DNA of 64,000 nt from Citrobacter sp. Cu233 (GTDB lineage: Bacteria > Pseudomonadota > Gammaproteobacteria > Enterobacterales > Enterobacteriaceae). The stretch is from contig NZ_JAOWIF010000042.1 of NCBI RefSeq assembly GCF_030332225.1, positions 154,176 through 218,175 of the forward strand, in the 5' to 3' direction. Within the stretch, counting starts at the first letter, position 1; each line of letters opens with the position of its first letter. The notes under the pieces are model-generated. The model ran no database searches. It worked only from the letters and a program-made list of their open reading frames with translations, and was not told where the DNA came from. Both the position numbers and the translations under genes were made by a program. Below are positions 37,962-48,418 of the stretch, in pieces.

Positions 37962-38030
37962 TGGCTATTCCTTGAAAATAGTGATTGTGATTAGCGAGGC
38001 GCTCGTGTTGCAGCACGGGCGTCTTGCGAA
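37962..38030 (+). ncRNA. symR: SymR antisense RNA over the symE leader
   Basis: Antisense to the symE leader, in the place of E. coli symR. A stem of 14 bp with three G-U pairs forms between 37994-38007 (GCGAGGCGCTCGTG) and 38014-38027, loop TTGCAG. Compared with the first copy (6742-6775), bases change on both arms but pairing is kept. RNA ends are inferred. Confidence 0.65.
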
Positions 38031-38174
38031 AAATACCTGTACATATCATCAGGGAATAGAAGGAAAGTCCAGCTGAAAATGAATGAAAATAACGGCGCGG
38101 ATGAAGGGAAGGATTATTTCTGGTGATGGGAATAAAGCGGATATTTAGCCGCTTTATTGGTTTCAGGAGGAGGG

Positions 38175-39869
38175 TTAATTTATGGCGGCGTCGGTGAGGG
38201 CGTCGGCCAGGTGGAGCTGGGTTTGTTGGGCGGATTGAATACTTGCTCTTAGAACGTCACATATATTCATTAGCACTCTGATTTTTTCGGCAATGAGAAT
38301 TTGTTCTTTATAAGGTGGTAACGGTATTACTATGGTTTCCACATCGCTCAAACGAAAACTATTTTTTATACCCCTTTGTGGTGCATTGAATTGAAGTTTA
38401 GCTAATGGTGAACGCATTAACTCCGGGAAATAGTAATTTCTGCAGATTGGAATGAATCTCAATAAACAAGAGTGCTGGTTTATATATGCTAAACCTAAAT
38501 CTTCGGGGATTAAACCAAGATTACCGACATCACCAGTTATAGAAATGATTAAATCAAATGGTTCCAGCTTAGTTCTTAATCCTTCACCATTTTCAGGAGG
38601 ATTAACGTAACGGCGATTATCCATTCTCAGGTCATAAGAATTTTTTGATAGATTACCCATAGTTACGAATAGTGCACCACTTTCAGAGTAATATTTGGCC
38701 CAGTCACGTGAACCTGATGTCGTAAACATTGCAACTTCAGATACTCTGCACCATTCCCACCCATCTGGAAGTTCAAACGGTTTTTCCTCATCACTAATCG
38801 GCGGCAACGGTTTTTGCTTTTTAATTTTCCCGTCTTTTACCAGCTGCGCTTTTTCCTGCGCAATACGTTTGAGCAATTCAGAGGCCGGTTCGTCGTTCGG
38901 ATCCTGCGGTACCAGTTTGCCCATCACCGCCAGTTGCAGAATGGTCTGTTTTAAGGCGTCAATGCTGGCTTCGGTGGTAAATAGCGTGTCGAAATGCTCG
39001 CTGACTCGCGTCCAGTTTACGGCCAGTTCATTGGCGTTCTGGCTGTCGGTTAGCGTGGTTAGTAGGGTTTCAACCAGCTGCTGATGGGCATCCAGATTGG
39101 TCAGGGAGTGCTGTTCTAGGTGTGTACAAAGGCCTAGAAGTTCATATGTTTTCTTTGCGATTTTTCTTTGTTCTTCGAGTGGTGGTACAGCAAGAATAAT
39201 AGGATATATTTTTCTTCCTGAAATTACTGGTTGTGCGGTTGCGCTTTCATCCTCTTTCAAATTTGTCGCTTTCAGTAGTATTTCAACATAGTCTAAATCA
39301 AAGTTACTTTCTGAAAAATGAGTGATAAAGGCATTATCAGTTACCCAAGCATGATTAGGTGTTATATGAATTGAACCACAATAATAACCAACTCTTCCGA
39401 TGACTAATGTTCTCTTCGCAACATTGTATGAATCATGGTAGCCATTGATTCCATTACCTCCGAATACAGGATATTCTCCAAGAGTATTCATTTGGTTGGA
39501 GGTTAATGCATCTCCAGATGACACTTTGAATATATTACCAAATCTTGTCCACTCCCACCCCTCCGGCAGCTCAAACGGTTTCTCCTCCTCGCTAATCTCC
39601 GGCAGCGGCTTGGGCTTTTTAATTTTCCCCTGCTTCACCAGCTCGGCCTTTTCCGCCGCAATACGCTCCAGCAGCACCGAGGCCGGTTCGTCGTTCGGAT
39701 CCTGCGGCACCAGCTTGCCGCGCACCGCCAGCTCCAGAATCAGCTCGCGCAGCTTCTTAATCCCATACAGATCGATCTTACCCGAGCTGCCGCGCCCGGC
39801 GGTGGAGCGGGTTTGCAGCGCCGTGGTCCAGGTATCGATATGGTCGACAATCAGTTTTTCCACCGCCAT
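38175..39869 (-). CDS. hsdS: Type I restriction system specificity subunit
   Basis: A 564-residue HsdS. Its ATG overlaps the TGA of hsdM by one base (TGATG). It has two target-recognition domains (about 110-235 and 375-520) and two matching conserved regions, residues 44-110 and 312-376, both with [18 protein letters not shown] and a helix ending KPFELPxGWEW. Each TRD is followed by a conserved helix PPxxEQxxIA. Each TRD reads one half of a split DNA site. The N-terminal and central repeats share near-identical DNA, which could drive domain swapping. Family: like EcoAI and CfrAI (type IB) by subunit lengths. Confidence 0.93.
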   Translation of the reverse strand: MAVEKLIVDHIDTWTTALQTRSTAGRGSSGKIDLYGIKKLRELILELAVRGKLVPQDPNDEPASVLLERIAAEKAELVKQGKIKKPKPLPEISEEEKPFELPEGWEWTRFGNIFKVSSGDALTSNQMNTLGEYPVFGGNGINGYHDSYNVAKRTLVIGRVGYYCGSIHITPNHAWVTDNAFITHFSESNFDLDYVEILLKATNLKEDESATAQPVISGRKIYPIILAVPPLEEQRKIAKKTYELLGLCTHLEQHSLTNLDAHQQLVETLLTTLTDSQNANELAVNWTRVSEHFDTLFTTEASIDALKQTILQLAVMGKLVPQDPNDEPASELLKRIAQEKAQLVKDGKIKKQKPLPPISDEEKPFELPDGWEWCRVSEVAMFTTSGSRDWAKYYSESGALFVTMGNLSKNSYDLRMDNRRYVNPPENGEGLRTKLEPFDLIISITGDVGNLGLIPEDLGLAYINQHSCLLRFIPICRNYYFPELMRSPLAKLQFNAPQRGIKNSFRLSDVETIVIPLPPYKEQILIAEKIRVLMNICDVLRASIQSAQQTQLHLADALTDAAIN

Positions 39870-41338
39870 CAGTTGGCCTCCTTGCCGGAGAGCGCCGCGC
39901 CGAGGATATCGCGCAGCTGGTGGCGCAGGGTCTGAATCGCTTCCTGCTGCTTCGCATATTGCGCCAGCAGTTCATCCGGATCGTGGCTGACGGTTTCCGC
40001 CTGGTGCGGGTTTTTGATATCGAGGTTAAAGTTGCGGGCAATCACCTCGTCGATGCTGACCTTCCACGCCTGCTCGTTCTCGACGCGGCTGGCGAAGCCG
40101 TCGGCCTCGTTGCCCCACCAGTCGATCTCGGCCTGGAACTCTTCAAACTTCATCGGCTTGGTTTTGCTGTAGTTCTTCACCCCCGCCGGGTACGGGTGCT
40201 CGTAGAACCAGATGTCTTTGGTCGGCTGGCCTTTGGTAAAGAACAGCAGGTTGGTTTTGATCCCGGTGTACGGGTTAAACACGCCGTTCGGCAGACGCAC
40301 GATGGTGTGCAGGTTGCACTCCTCGGTGAGGAGCTTTTTAATTTTGGTTTTCACGCCTTCGCCAAACAGCGTACCGTCCGGCAGTACCACCGCCGCGCGG
40401 CCGTTTTTCGCCAGCACTTCAACGATCAGTTGCAGGAACAGATCCGCCGTTTCGCGAGTCTGCATCTCTGCCGGGAAGTTCTTCTCGATACCGTCTTCTT
40501 CGGTGCCGCCGAACGGCGGGTTGGTGACGATCACATTCAGCTGTTCATCCCACGACGACAGCGGCTTGTTGAGGGTGTTGTCGTGACGGATTTGCACCGG
40601 CACTTCAATGCCGTGCAGCAGCATATTGGTGGTCGCCAGCAGGTGCGGGAGCTGCTTTTTCTCCACGCCGTGGATCTGCTGTTGCAGCGTCTGGTGATCG
40701 GCCACGCTCTTCACGTATTTATTTTTTACATGATCGAACGCGCAGGCGAGGAAGCCGCCGGTGCCGCAGGCCGGGTCCATAATTGACTCGCCGAGCTTCG
40801 GATCGACGCGATCGACCATAAAGCGGGTGACGGCGCGCGGGGTATAAAACTCACCAGCATTGCCCGCGGATTGCAGATCTTTGAGGATCTGTTCATAAAT
40901 GTCGCCGAACAGGTGGCGCTCGCTGGCGCTGGTGAAGTCAATTTCGTTGAGCTTGTTGATCACCTGACGCAACAGAGTGCCGTTTTTCATGTAGTTATAG
41001 GCATCGCTGAACGCCTGTCTGACCACAAAGCCGCGCGGGTTCTTATCGATATTTGCGGTGAGGTTTTTCAGCGCCGGGAACAGATCATCGTTGACGAACT
41101 CCAGCAGGGAATCGCCGGTAATGCCTTCGGCGTTCGCCGCCCAGGTGCGCCACAGGTAGCGCTGCGGGATCGGGTACTGATAGTTATCCTGCTCCAGTTC
41201 GAGCGCCTCTTCCTGGGCGTCAAAGATTTTCAGAAACAGCAGCCAGGAGAGCTGGCCGAGGCGCTGCGCATCGCCGTCCACGCCGGCGTCTTTGCGCATA
41301 ATGTCCTGTAATGATTTGATAACTGAACTGATTGACAT
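39869..41338 (-). CDS. hsdM: Type I restriction system DNA methylase subunit
   Basis: A 489-residue N6-adenine methylase subunit from an ATG at 41338 (MSISSVIKS), preceded by GGA; a start four codons upstream is also possible. The SAM motif DPACGTGGFL lies near residues 188-197 and the catalytic NPPFGG near 279-284, order I before IV (gamma class). The N-terminal helical domain contacts HsdS. Length matches EcoAI-type (IB) HsdM, shorter than EcoKI (529). It makes the M2S1 methylase with HsdS and the full enzyme with HsdR. Confidence 0.93.
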   Translation of the reverse strand: MSISSVIKSLQDIMRKDAGVDGDAQRLGQLSWLLFLKIFDAQEEALELEQDNYQYPIPQRYLWRTWAANAEGITGDSLLEFVNDDLFPALKNLTANIDKNPRGFVVRQAFSDAYNYMKNGTLLRQVINKLNEIDFTSASERHLFGDIYEQILKDLQSAGNAGEFYTPRAVTRFMVDRVDPKLGESIMDPACGTGGFLACAFDHVKNKYVKSVADHQTLQQQIHGVEKKQLPHLLATTNMLLHGIEVPVQIRHDNTLNKPLSSWDEQLNVIVTNPPFGGTEEDGIEKNFPAEMQTRETADLFLQLIVEVLAKNGRAAVVLPDGTLFGEGVKTKIKKLLTEECNLHTIVRLPNGVFNPYTGIKTNLLFFTKGQPTKDIWFYEHPYPAGVKNYSKTKPMKFEEFQAEIDWWGNEADGFASRVENEQAWKVSIDEVIARNFNLDIKNPHQAETVSHDPDELLAQYAKQQEAIQTLRHQLRDILGAALSGKEAN

Positions 41339-41413
41339 GATGTGTTCCATGTTTCATTAACAATAAGGCCTTCTGCTACGCGCTGGCAGCAGAAGGCACA
41401 AAAGGGGAGGTGG

Positions 41414-43837
41414 TTACGCGGAGCGGGGCGGTAAGTGGTAGATTTCGCTCTCCAGCTCGCTGATGGCCTGATTATACCCGTTACGGTCGCCGAATCCGCT
41501 TTTAATGATCTCCGGCAGCGTACCCATGCTGTCGAACGGCTTGAGCTTCAGCACCTGGATACTCTCTATTTCCTGCACGCCCGCGTCGGCGTATTTATCC
41601 AGCAGCGTATTCAGCACCGCCTGCGCGGCATCGGAGTATTTGGTGAAGTAGTTGCGCTTACGCACGTTCTCTGCCCGCTCTTTGCGGGTTAACGGCGGCT
41701 GACCATACACCACGTGGCACAGCATGTCGAACGGGTCGAGCTCTTTACCGACCTCTTCCGCCAGCACTTCCCAGATAATCCCCTGCTGTTCCAGCTCCCT
41801 GATAATGGCTTCTTTGCGCTCGGCGTCCTGCCATTTGCGGGTGAAATCATCCAGCGAGGCGTACTCTTTGAGCAGCGTTTTGCGGGTGTAGTCTTTGAAG
41901 GATTCGGTCACCAGCTTGCCGTCGGCGTCGTAATACTGCACGCGCTGGGCAATTACGCCGACAGCGACGCCGTTGACGTGGAACTTACGCACTTTGTTCT
42001 CGTCGTCTTCCGGCAGCGGGCCGACATCGTCTGAACCGATGACGGTATACGGGGCGGGGTCTTCATTGGCGCCCGTCACCTCATCTTCGGTATCTTCGGG
42101 AACCTCGTCGAACTGCTCTTCGAAATCAGAGTCCGGGTTGGCGATATCGTCCGGCGTGGTCGCCATCACCTTTTCCGGGATGCCGTCAAAGCGCTCGTCG
42201 GCGAACAATTCGGTGGCCTTTTTGAAATCGAGAATGGTGAACCACAGTTTGCCGTAGCGTTCATCTATACGGGTGCCGCGACCGATGATCTGCTTGAATT
42301 TGGTCATCGACTGGATGTTCTGGTCCAGCACCACCAGTTTGCAGGTTTTGGCATCCACGCCGGTGGTCATCAGTTCGGAGGTGGTGGCGATAACCGGATA
42401 GTCTTTCTTTGGGTTGATAAAGTTTTCCAGTTGGGCTTTGCCGATGTCATCATCGCCGGTGATTTTCATCACGTACTTGTCGTTCTTTTTGACCTGATCC
42501 GGGTTGAGATTGACCAGCGCGCGGCGCATGCGTTCTGCGTGATCGATGTCGTTACAGAAGACGATGGTTTTATCCATCGGGTTGGTGCGCCTGAGGTAAT
42601 CGGTAATGGTTTTCGCCACCAGTTCGGTGCGTTCATCAATCACCATCGTGCGGTCAAAATCTTTCTGGTTGTAGATACGATCGTCGATCAGCTCGCCGTT
42701 TTTATCCGTCTGGCCTTTGGTGGGACGCCAGCCCTGGAGATCGACGTCGATGTCGACACGCACCACTTTGTAAGGGGCAAGAAAGCCGTCTTCGATGCCT
42801 TCTTTCAGCGAGTAGATATATACCGGGTCGCCGAAGTAATCGGTGCTGGAGACTTCATGAGTTTCTTTCGGCGTGGCGGTTAAGCCAATCTGCGTGGCGG
42901 CGCTGAAATAGTCGAGGATTTCGCGCCAGGCGCTGTCTTCCGAGGCGCTACCGCGATGGCATTCGTCGATCACAATCAGGTCAAAGAAATCCGGTGCCAC
43001 TTGTTTAAAGGCTTTTTGCTCTTCTTCCGGGCCTGTGATGGCCTGGTACAGCGCGAGGTGGATCTCATACGCCGGGTCGATGGTGCGCCCGCTGACTTTG
43101 GTCATCGCCGTGCCAAACGGCAGGAAGTCGTTAGTTTTGGTCTGGTTGACCAGAATATTGCGATCGGCCAGGAACAGGATCCGCTTTTTACTTTTCGCTT
43201 TCCATAAGCGCCAGATAATCTGGAAGGCGGTATAGGTTTTCCCTGTTCCGGTCGCCATCACCAGCAGAACGCGGTTCTGCCCGGCGGAAACGGCCTCGAT
43301 GGTTTTGTTGATGGCCTGTAGCTGGTAATAACGCGGTGATTTGCCGCTGCCGTCGTCGTAGTAGTCCTGGGTAATCACCGGGAGCTGGGCTTCGGTGTAG
43401 CCTTTCCAGACGCAGTATTTTTGCCACAATTCGTCAGGCGTTGGGAATTCGTCGAGGGTAATTTCTCGCTCAATCGCGCCGGTTGCCGTTTTATCGTGGA
43501 AGATAAAGCCATCACCGTTAGAAGCAAACGCAAAGGGAACATCCAGCAGATGGGCATAACTCAGCGCCTGCTGCATGCCTTTGCCGATTTCATGTTTATT
43601 GGCTTTGGCTTCGATGACCGCCAACGGCATGTTTAATTTATGGTAGAGCACGATATCGGCGGATTTCACGGTTCTGCGCGCTGCAACCTTGCCACGCACG
43701 ATGACCTTACCGTCCCGGAGTTTGACCTCTTGTCTGATTTGCGTTGTGTCGTTCCAGCCAGCATCAAGGATGGCGGGCATAACGCGTTTGGTGATGATGT
43801 CTGCTTCCGTCAGGGTACTCAGGTTCAGGTCAGCCAT
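41414..43837 (-). CDS. hsdR: Type I restriction system endonuclease/translocase subunit
   Basis: An 807-residue motor and nuclease subunit. The N-terminal PD-(D/E)xK site is D61-x14-E76-A-K78. The helicase motor has Walker A (ATGTGKT) at 195-201, DECHRGS at 291-297 (DEAH-type box) and further SF2 motifs such as [17 protein letters not shown] and [15 protein letters not shown]. EcoAI-type (IB) HsdR has about 810 residues, EcoKI about 1170, so this is the IB size. Order R-M-S with a 75-nt gap to hsdM. A C-terminal HsdS-contact helical domain follows. Confidence 0.94.
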   Translation of the reverse strand: MADLNLSTLTEADIITKRVMPAILDAGWNDTTQIRQEVKLRDGKVIVRGKVAARRTVKSADIVLYHKLNMPLAVIEAKANKHEIGKGMQQALSYAHLLDVPFAFASNGDGFIFHDKTATGAIEREITLDEFPTPDELWQKYCVWKGYTEAQLPVITQDYYDDGSGKSPRYYQLQAINKTIEAVSAGQNRVLLVMATGTGKTYTAFQIIWRLWKAKSKKRILFLADRNILVNQTKTNDFLPFGTAMTKVSGRTIDPAYEIHLALYQAITGPEEEQKAFKQVAPDFFDLIVIDECHRGSASEDSAWREILDYFSAATQIGLTATPKETHEVSSTDYFGDPVYIYSLKEGIEDGFLAPYKVVRVDIDVDLQGWRPTKGQTDKNGELIDDRIYNQKDFDRTMVIDERTELVAKTITDYLRRTNPMDKTIVFCNDIDHAERMRRALVNLNPDQVKKNDKYVMKITGDDDIGKAQLENFINPKKDYPVIATTSELMTTGVDAKTCKLVVLDQNIQSMTKFKQIIGRGTRIDERYGKLWFTILDFKKATELFADERFDGIPEKVMATTPDDIANPDSDFEEQFDEVPEDTEDEVTGANEDPAPYTVIGSDDVGPLPEDDENKVRKFHVNGVAVGVIAQRVQYYDADGKLVTESFKDYTRKTLLKEYASLDDFTRKWQDAERKEAIIRELEQQGIIWEVLAEEVGKELDPFDMLCHVVYGQPPLTRKERAENVRKRNYFTKYSDAAQAVLNTLLDKYADAGVQEIESIQVLKLKPFDSMGTLPEIIKSGFGDRNGYNQAISELESEIYHLPPRSA

Positions 43838-44010
43838 TGGGCGCTCTCGATTTAATCAGGACCACCTCGATTGTACATAAAATCAAGGGGCTGACTATGA
43901 CTTGAGGCAGAGGTTTAAGTTGAAACTGTAATGTTGGTAGAGATTCTTTCTGATTCAGCACTAATACCTCTCATCTACGCAAAACGTGATGCTATTTCCA
44001 ACAATTTCGC

Positions 44011-44053
44011 TATAATCGTAAGATAATTGTATATACTTTTTTGTATATACAAT
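44011..44053 (+). promoter_or_regulatory. brnTA promoter and palindromic operator
   Basis: A perfect TATAAT at 44011-44016 is followed by a perfect 11-bp inverted repeat, ATTGTATATAC at 44026-44036 and GTATATACAAT at 44043-44053, six T apart. BrnT-BrnA complexes bind their own promoter in known systems, so this is the likely operator. Confidence 0.65.
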
Positions 44054-44067
44054 CAGGGATGAAATTC

Positions 44068-44355
44068 ATGCCAACGGAGTTTGAGTGGGATGCAAACAAG
44101 GCACAAAGTAACCACCGTAAACATGGTGTTCGCTTTGAGGATGCTGTTCTGGTATTTGACGATCCCCGGCATTTGTCGCGTCAGGACCGTTATGAGAACG
44201 GTGAGTATCGGTGGCAGACCATTGGAATGATGCACGGTATCGTGGTTATTCTGGTTGCACATAGTGTTCGGTTTGAAAGTGGGAATGAAATTATTCGCAT
44301 CATCAGCGCCAGAAAGGCAGACCGTAAAGAGAGGAATCGTTATGAGCATGGTTAA
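44068..44355 (+). CDS. brnT: BrnT toxin (RelE-fold ribonuclease)
   Basis: A 95-residue toxin starting MPTEFEWDANKAQSNHRKHG at 44068, AGGG about 9 nt upstream; three codons earlier another ATG is too close to that site. The family motifs FEWDANKA, NHRKHGVRFEDA and RIISARKADRKERNRYE are clear. BrnT is a small ribosome-independent ribonuclease that stops translation. Its end overlaps brnA by 14 nt. The operon stands between hsdR and yjiA in opposite orientation to both. Confidence 0.93.
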   Translation: MPTEFEWDANKAQSNHRKHGVRFEDAVLVFDDPRHLSRQDRYENGEYRWQTIGMMHGIVVILVAHSVRFESGNEIIRIISARKADRKERNRYEHG

Positions 44356-44644
44356 ACATAAACGCGGCAGCGCATCCGCGCTGAATGCTCAGCATGACGC
44401 TGAACTGAAGGCGCTGGCGAATAAATTGGATGATGATATTGATTACAGCGATATTCCCGCAACCGAAGATGAGCAGTGGTCAGAGGCTAATCGCGGTAAG
44501 TTTTTTCGCCCGTTGAAAACGCAGGCGTCTGTGCGTATTGATGCCGATGTGATGGAGTGGCTGAAACGCCCTGGAAAAGGATACCAGACGCGCCTTAATG
44601 CCATTTTGCGCGAAGCGATGCTGCGCGAGCAAAATAAGAAATAG
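44342..44644 (+). CDS. brnA: BrnA antitoxin (ribbon-helix-helix)
   Basis: A 100-residue antitoxin, starting MSMVKHKRGSASALNAQHDA at 44342 within the end of brnT. Its C-terminal half VRIDADVMEWLKRPGKGYQT, then RLNAILREAMLRE, is the ribbon-helix-helix DNA-binding fold of BrnA, and the middle holds the BrnT-binding PLKTQASV region. It neutralises BrnT and represses the operon with it. A longer frame opening in brnT is not needed. Confidence 0.92.
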   Translation: MSMVKHKRGSASALNAQHDAELKALANKLDDDIDYSDIPATEDEQWSEANRGKFFRPLKTQASVRIDADVMEWLKRPGKGYQTRLNAILREAMLREQNKK

Positions 44645-44688
44645 TGAGTTGATGCCCGATGAGTGCCACCGGGCAAATCAGCAGGACG

Positions 44689-45645
44689 TTACTTCTTCAA
44701 TCCCGCAAACGCTGCTCTGATCTCGTCTTCCGGCAGGTTAATGCCGATAAACACCAGGGTGCTGTGTGGTTGTTCGTCGCCCCACGGGCGGTCCCAGTCG
44801 GCGCTGTACAGGCGTTGCACGCCCTGGAACAGCAGGCGGTTTGGCTCACCTTCAATCCACAGCATACCTTTGTAGCGCAGCAGTTTCTCGGCGGATTCCA
44901 GCAGCAGGTTTTCCATTACCCGCGACACGTCGCTGATGTTCACCGGGTAATCCAGCTCGACGACGATTGAGGAAATATCATTTTGCTTGTCGGCGATAAA
45001 GTGGAAGCGTGGTTTGGCGCTGACGATATTCTCTTCCAGCATAAAACCGTTGGTGTTGAACAGCAAAGAGAGGTCGATATCGCCATGGGTCACGGTATAC
45101 ACCGGGGCGCGGGCGTTGATGCGCGCCAGGCGTTCACGCAGTTTCTCGCTGTCACCGGCTACGTCGGTTTTGGTCAGCAGGATACGGTCGGCGTAACCAA
45201 CCTGCGACTGGGCGATGGTGAACTGATTCATCTGCTCGTCGGCATGTACCGCATCAACCAGCGCAATCACCCCGTCCAGCAGGTAGCGTTCGCAAATGAC
45301 TTCATGGGAGAAAAAGGTCTGAATAATCGGGCCGGGATCGGCCATGCCGGTACACTCAATCACCAGGCGGTCAAAATTGATGGTGCCTTTGTCGAGGTTG
45401 TCGAGCAGATCGAGCAGCGCGTCTTCCAGCTCAGTGGAGCGGGTACAGCAGATGCAGCCGTTGGTCAGCGTTTTGATCTGCGTGGCGCGGTCGCCAATCA
45501 GCTGATCGTCCACCGAGACTTCGCCGAATTCGTTTTCGATAACGGCAATTTTGTAACCGTGCTGCTCGTTGAGAATATGGCGCAGCAGGGTGGTTTTACC
45601 TGCGCCAAGAAAACCGGTGAGTAGGGTAACTGCAATCGGGGTCAT
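44689..45645 (-). CDS. yjiA: COG0523 metal-binding GTPase
   Basis: A 318-residue G3E-type GTPase. Walker A is GFLGAGKTTLL at residues 11-21 and the family's metal motif GCICC lies near residues 64-68. TKTD gives the guanine contact. E. coli YjiA binds zinc, cobalt or nickel and is thought to be a metal chaperone or insertase. AGGAG precedes the ATG. It follows yjiX by 12 nt in one operon with btsT upstream. Confidence 0.95.
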   Translation of the reverse strand: MTPIAVTLLTGFLGAGKTTLLRHILNEQHGYKIAVIENEFGEVSVDDQLIGDRATQIKTLTNGCICCTRSTELEDALLDLLDNLDKGTINFDRLVIECTGMADPGPIIQTFFSHEVICERYLLDGVIALVDAVHADEQMNQFTIAQSQVGYADRILLTKTDVAGDSEKLRERLARINARAPVYTVTHGDIDLSLLFNTNGFMLEENIVSAKPRFHFIADKQNDISSIVVELDYPVNISDVSRVMENLLLESAEKLLRYKGMLWIEGEPNRLLFQGVQRLYSADWDRPWGDEQPHSTLVFIGINLPEDEIRAAFAGLKK

Positions 45646-45657
45646 TCACATCTCCTT

Positions 45658-45852
45658 CTAACAGCAACTGCTTCCGCCGCTACCGTAGCGGGCTTCCTGG
45701 CGCTCGCGGAAGAATTCTTCGTAGGTCATGTACGGCTTATCGGGATGGTTGGTCTTCATGTGCTCGACGTAGTTGTCGTAGTCCGGAATACCAATCAACA
45801 TCTTCGCCGCCTGACCGAGGTATTTTTTTGCCTGACCTAAAGTACCAAACAT
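45658..45852 (-). CDS. yjiX: YjiX small cytosolic protein
   Basis: A 64-residue protein from an ATG at 45852 ([13 protein letters not shown]), AGGA 7 nt upstream, against a TTG two codons earlier. DUF466-family; recalled E. coli YjiX matches nearly throughout. It ends in two cysteines (SSCC), as does E. coli YjiX, a possible metal-binding tail, fitting its neighbour the COG0523 GTPase. It follows btsT after a terminator-like hairpin, as YbdD follows CstA; the small proteins of this family are thought to work with the transporter. Confidence 0.93.
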   Translation of the reverse strand: MFGTLGQAKKYLGQAAKMLIGIPDYDNYVEHMKTNHPDKPYMTYEEFFRERQEARYGSGGSSCC

Positions 45853-45870
45853 AAACAATCCTGATAAGCG

Positions 45871-45893
45871 AAAAGCCCCGCCGGAGCGGGGCT
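45871..45893 (-). terminator. Hairpin between btsT and yjiX
   Basis: AGCCCCGC (45874-45881) pairs with GCGGGGCT (45886-45893); on the minus strand four T follow. It may reduce yjiX-yjiA transcription relative to btsT. Confidence 0.75.
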
Positions 45894-45902
45894 GATTACA
45901 TC

Positions 45903-48053
45903 TTAGTGGTGTGAAGAGGTCTTCACGCCGCCTTCCGGCACCGGTACATACGGTGTCTCTTTATCAGAGCGACCGTTGATGGTGCGGGCTTTCTGCCAGG
46001 TGCGGAACCCGTAGAAAATGATGCTGTACACCACCACCAGGAACAGAATACTCAGGCCTGCGTTGGTGTAGTTGTTGATGACGATATGGTTCATGTTGGC
46101 AATCTGCTGTGCGGTCAGTTCACCGCCGTTAGCAATCTTCTCTTTGTACTGGTTCGCCATGAAGAAGAAGCCTTCCATCTGCGGGTTGGTGCTGAACAGT
46201 TTCAGACCCAGCGCCCAGGTGGTGCAGATCAGCAGCCATACTGCCGGAACCACGGTAACCCAGATGTACTTGGTACGCTGCATTTTAACCAGTACCACAG
46301 TGCCCAGAACCAGCGCCACAGCCGCCAGCATCTGGTTAGAGATACCGAACAGCGGCCACAGGCTCTTCACGCCGCCCAGCGGGTCAACCACGCCCTGATA
46401 CAGCAGGTAGCCCCACAGGCCTACGCAGCCTGCCGTACCGATGACGCCAGCAACCAGCGAGTCGGTTTTCTTCAGGAACGGAACGAAGTTACCCAGTAAA
46501 TCCTGCAGCATAAAGCGGCCAGAACGGGTACCTGCATCCAGAGCGGTCAGGATGAACAGTGCTTCAAACAGAATACCGAAGTGGTACCAGAAGCCCATGT
46601 CCGCCATCGGCAGCACTTTGTGGAACACGTGGGCGATACCGACTGCCAGCGTTGGTGCGCCACCTGCGCGGTTCAGAACGGACGGCTCACCGATGTCTTT
46701 CGCGGTTTGCAGGATCTGCTCAGGCGAAATCACGAAGCCCCAGGAACTGACGGTTGCCGCCGCGTGTGCGGTGACGTCTTTCAGTTGCGCCATAATCAGC
46801 GGGGCGTTCTCGCCACCCATTTCATGCAGGTTCGGCATGGTGATGCCAAGGCCCGCAGGCGGGGTGTTCATTGCGAAGTACAGACCCGGTTCAATGATGG
46901 ACGCAGCAACCAGCGCCATAATTGCGACGAAGGATTCCATCAGCATCGCGCCATAACCAATGAAACGCGCGTCGGTTTCACAGGCCAGCAGTTTCGGCGT
47001 TGTACCGGAAGCAATCAGCGCGTGGAAGCCAGATACCGCACCACAAGCGATGGTGATAAACAGGAACGGGAACAGCGCACCTTTCCACAGCGGACCGGTA
47101 CCGTCAATGTACTGGGTCATCGCCGGCATTTTCAGCTCTGGGTTAAGGATAACGATACCTACCGCCAGACCGACGATAACGCCGATTTTCAGGAAGGTCG
47201 CCAGATAGTCGCGCGGTGCGAGGATCAGCCATACCGGCAGCAGCGCGGAGATAAACGCGTAGCCGATAAGCGTAAAGGTAATGGTGGTGTCTTTAAAGGT
47301 CAGCGCCGGGCCCCAGTACGGGTCGTGTGCAATCACACCGCCGAAGTAGATAGAAGCAACCAGCAGCACAATACCAATCACTGACACTTCACCCACACGT
47401 CCTGGGCGCAGGAATCGCATGTAGATACCCATGAACAGCGCGATCGGTACGGTTGAGCAGACGGTGAACACACCCCACGGGCTTTCTGCCAGCGCTTTTA
47501 CCACGATCAGCGCCAGTACCGCGAGGATGATGATCATGATTAAGAAGCAGCCGAACAGCGCAATGGTTCCCGGTACCGGGCCCATCTCTTCTTTGATCAT
47601 CTCACCGAGAGACGCGCCGTTACGGCGGGAAGAGATAAACAGCACCATGAAGTCCTGCACCGCACCAGCCAGTACCACACCGGCCAGCAGCCACAGCGTT
47701 CCGGGCAGGTAGCCCATCTGCGCGGCCAGAACCGGCCCAACCAGCGGACCTGCACCTGCGATAGCGGCAAAGTGGTGGCCGAACAACACGTTACGGTTGG
47801 TTGGTACGTAGTTCAGACCATCATTGTTGATGACCGCCGGCGTGGCACGCGTCGGGTCAAGTTTCATCACCTTTTGAGCGATGTAGAGACTGTAGTAACG
47901 ATAGGCCACCAGATAAACAGAGACAGAGGCGACCACGATCCACAGGGCGCTGATGTGTTCACCCCGACGTAATGCCACTACCGAGAGGCAGAATGCACCG
48001 ATGATTCCGAGAATCACCCAGGGTATGTGCTTGAATATCTTTTTCGTATCCAT
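45903..48053 (-). CDS. btsT: Pyruvate/H+ symporter
   Basis: A 716-residue inner-membrane transporter of the CstA family, E. coli YjiY/BtsT, with about 16-18 spans. [24 protein letters not shown] is split here as [13 protein letters not shown] followed by [11 protein letters not shown], the family core; [21 protein letters not shown] and the second half are also conserved. It takes up pyruvate at high affinity and is switched on by the BtsS/BtsR two-component system at the end of exponential growth. Four BtsR-like sites and a CRP site lie upstream. First gene of btsT-yjiX-yjiA. Confidence 0.96.
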   Translation of the reverse strand: MDTKKIFKHIPWVILGIIGAFCLSVVALRRGEHISALWIVVASVSVYLVAYRYYSLYIAQKVMKLDPTRATPAVINNDGLNYVPTNRNVLFGHHFAAIAGAGPLVGPVLAAQMGYLPGTLWLLAGVVLAGAVQDFMVLFISSRRNGASLGEMIKEEMGPVPGTIALFGCFLIMIIILAVLALIVVKALAESPWGVFTVCSTVPIALFMGIYMRFLRPGRVGEVSVIGIVLLVASIYFGGVIAHDPYWGPALTFKDTTITFTLIGYAFISALLPVWLILAPRDYLATFLKIGVIVGLAVGIVILNPELKMPAMTQYIDGTGPLWKGALFPFLFITIACGAVSGFHALIASGTTPKLLACETDARFIGYGAMLMESFVAIMALVAASIIEPGLYFAMNTPPAGLGITMPNLHEMGGENAPLIMAQLKDVTAHAAATVSSWGFVISPEQILQTAKDIGEPSVLNRAGGAPTLAVGIAHVFHKVLPMADMGFWYHFGILFEALFILTALDAGTRSGRFMLQDLLGNFVPFLKKTDSLVAGVIGTAGCVGLWGYLLYQGVVDPLGGVKSLWPLFGISNQMLAAVALVLGTVVLVKMQRTKYIWVTVVPAVWLLICTTWALGLKLFSTNPQMEGFFFMANQYKEKIANGGELTAQQIANMNHIVINNYTNAGLSILFLVVVYSIIFYGFRTWQKARTINGRSDKETPYVPVPEGGVKTSSHH

Positions 48054-48185
48054 AGTAAAACCTGGTATTAGATTAATAATTGGCCGAAGCCGTGTGGGTT
48101 TGATTGTGTGTTTGAGGAGATAAATTGACTGCTATGTTGGGAGGATCTTGCCAGAGAGTTACGCGCGTAAAGTAAGGTAAATAAG

Positions 48186-48253
48186 TGAGTGGTTGTATGT
48201 CAGCTTAAGCGGTCCCAAGTGTCAGTGAGCGGTTCCTGGTGCCGGTGAGTGGG
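48186..48253 (-). promoter_or_regulatory. Four evenly spaced BtsR-like motifs upstream of btsT
   Basis: On the plus strand TGAGTGGT (48186-48193), TAAGCGGT (48206-48213), TGAGCGGT (48226-48233) and TGAGTGGG (48246-48253) repeat with a 20-bp period and 12-nt gaps; read on the btsT strand the first three fit ACC(G/A)CT(C/T)A, the BtsR half-site. The fourth has one mismatch. Confidence 0.7.
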
Positions 48254-48261
48254 GGTAATTA

Positions 48262-48277
48262 TGTGATTGAGATCACT
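48262..48277 (-). promoter_or_regulatory. CRP site upstream of btsT
   Basis: TGTGA-TTGAGA-TCACT matches the CRP consensus with one mismatch, just upstream of the BtsR-like array. CRP is known to act on the E. coli gene. Confidence 0.65.
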
Positions 48278-48360
48278 AACAAACGCCTTTCGATCCTTGG
48301 TTGACTGCGGACATCGACGAATCGTCGATGCTGAGATCGATTCAGTTAGCACGAATTTCG

Positions 48361-48387
48361 TAAAGTTTTCCCTTTCCAGGCCGAAAA
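48361..48387 (+). promoter_or_regulatory. Sigma-28 (flagellar class 3) promoter of tsr
   Basis: TAAAGTTT at 48361-48368, 11-nt spacing, GCCGAAAA at 48380-48387, close to the FliA consensus (TAAAGTTT-N11-GCCGATAA). It lies 31 nt before tsr. An 8-bp hairpin (48312-48330) lies just upstream. Confidence 0.8.
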
Positions 48388-48418
48388 TTCTGACATCTGT
48401 CTAGCGGAAAGAGAAAAC

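Noticed and set aside
39920-40786. Open frame of 288 codons on the plus strand over hsdM
   Set aside because: It is the reverse-frame image of hsdM, with no ribosome site and no known domain.
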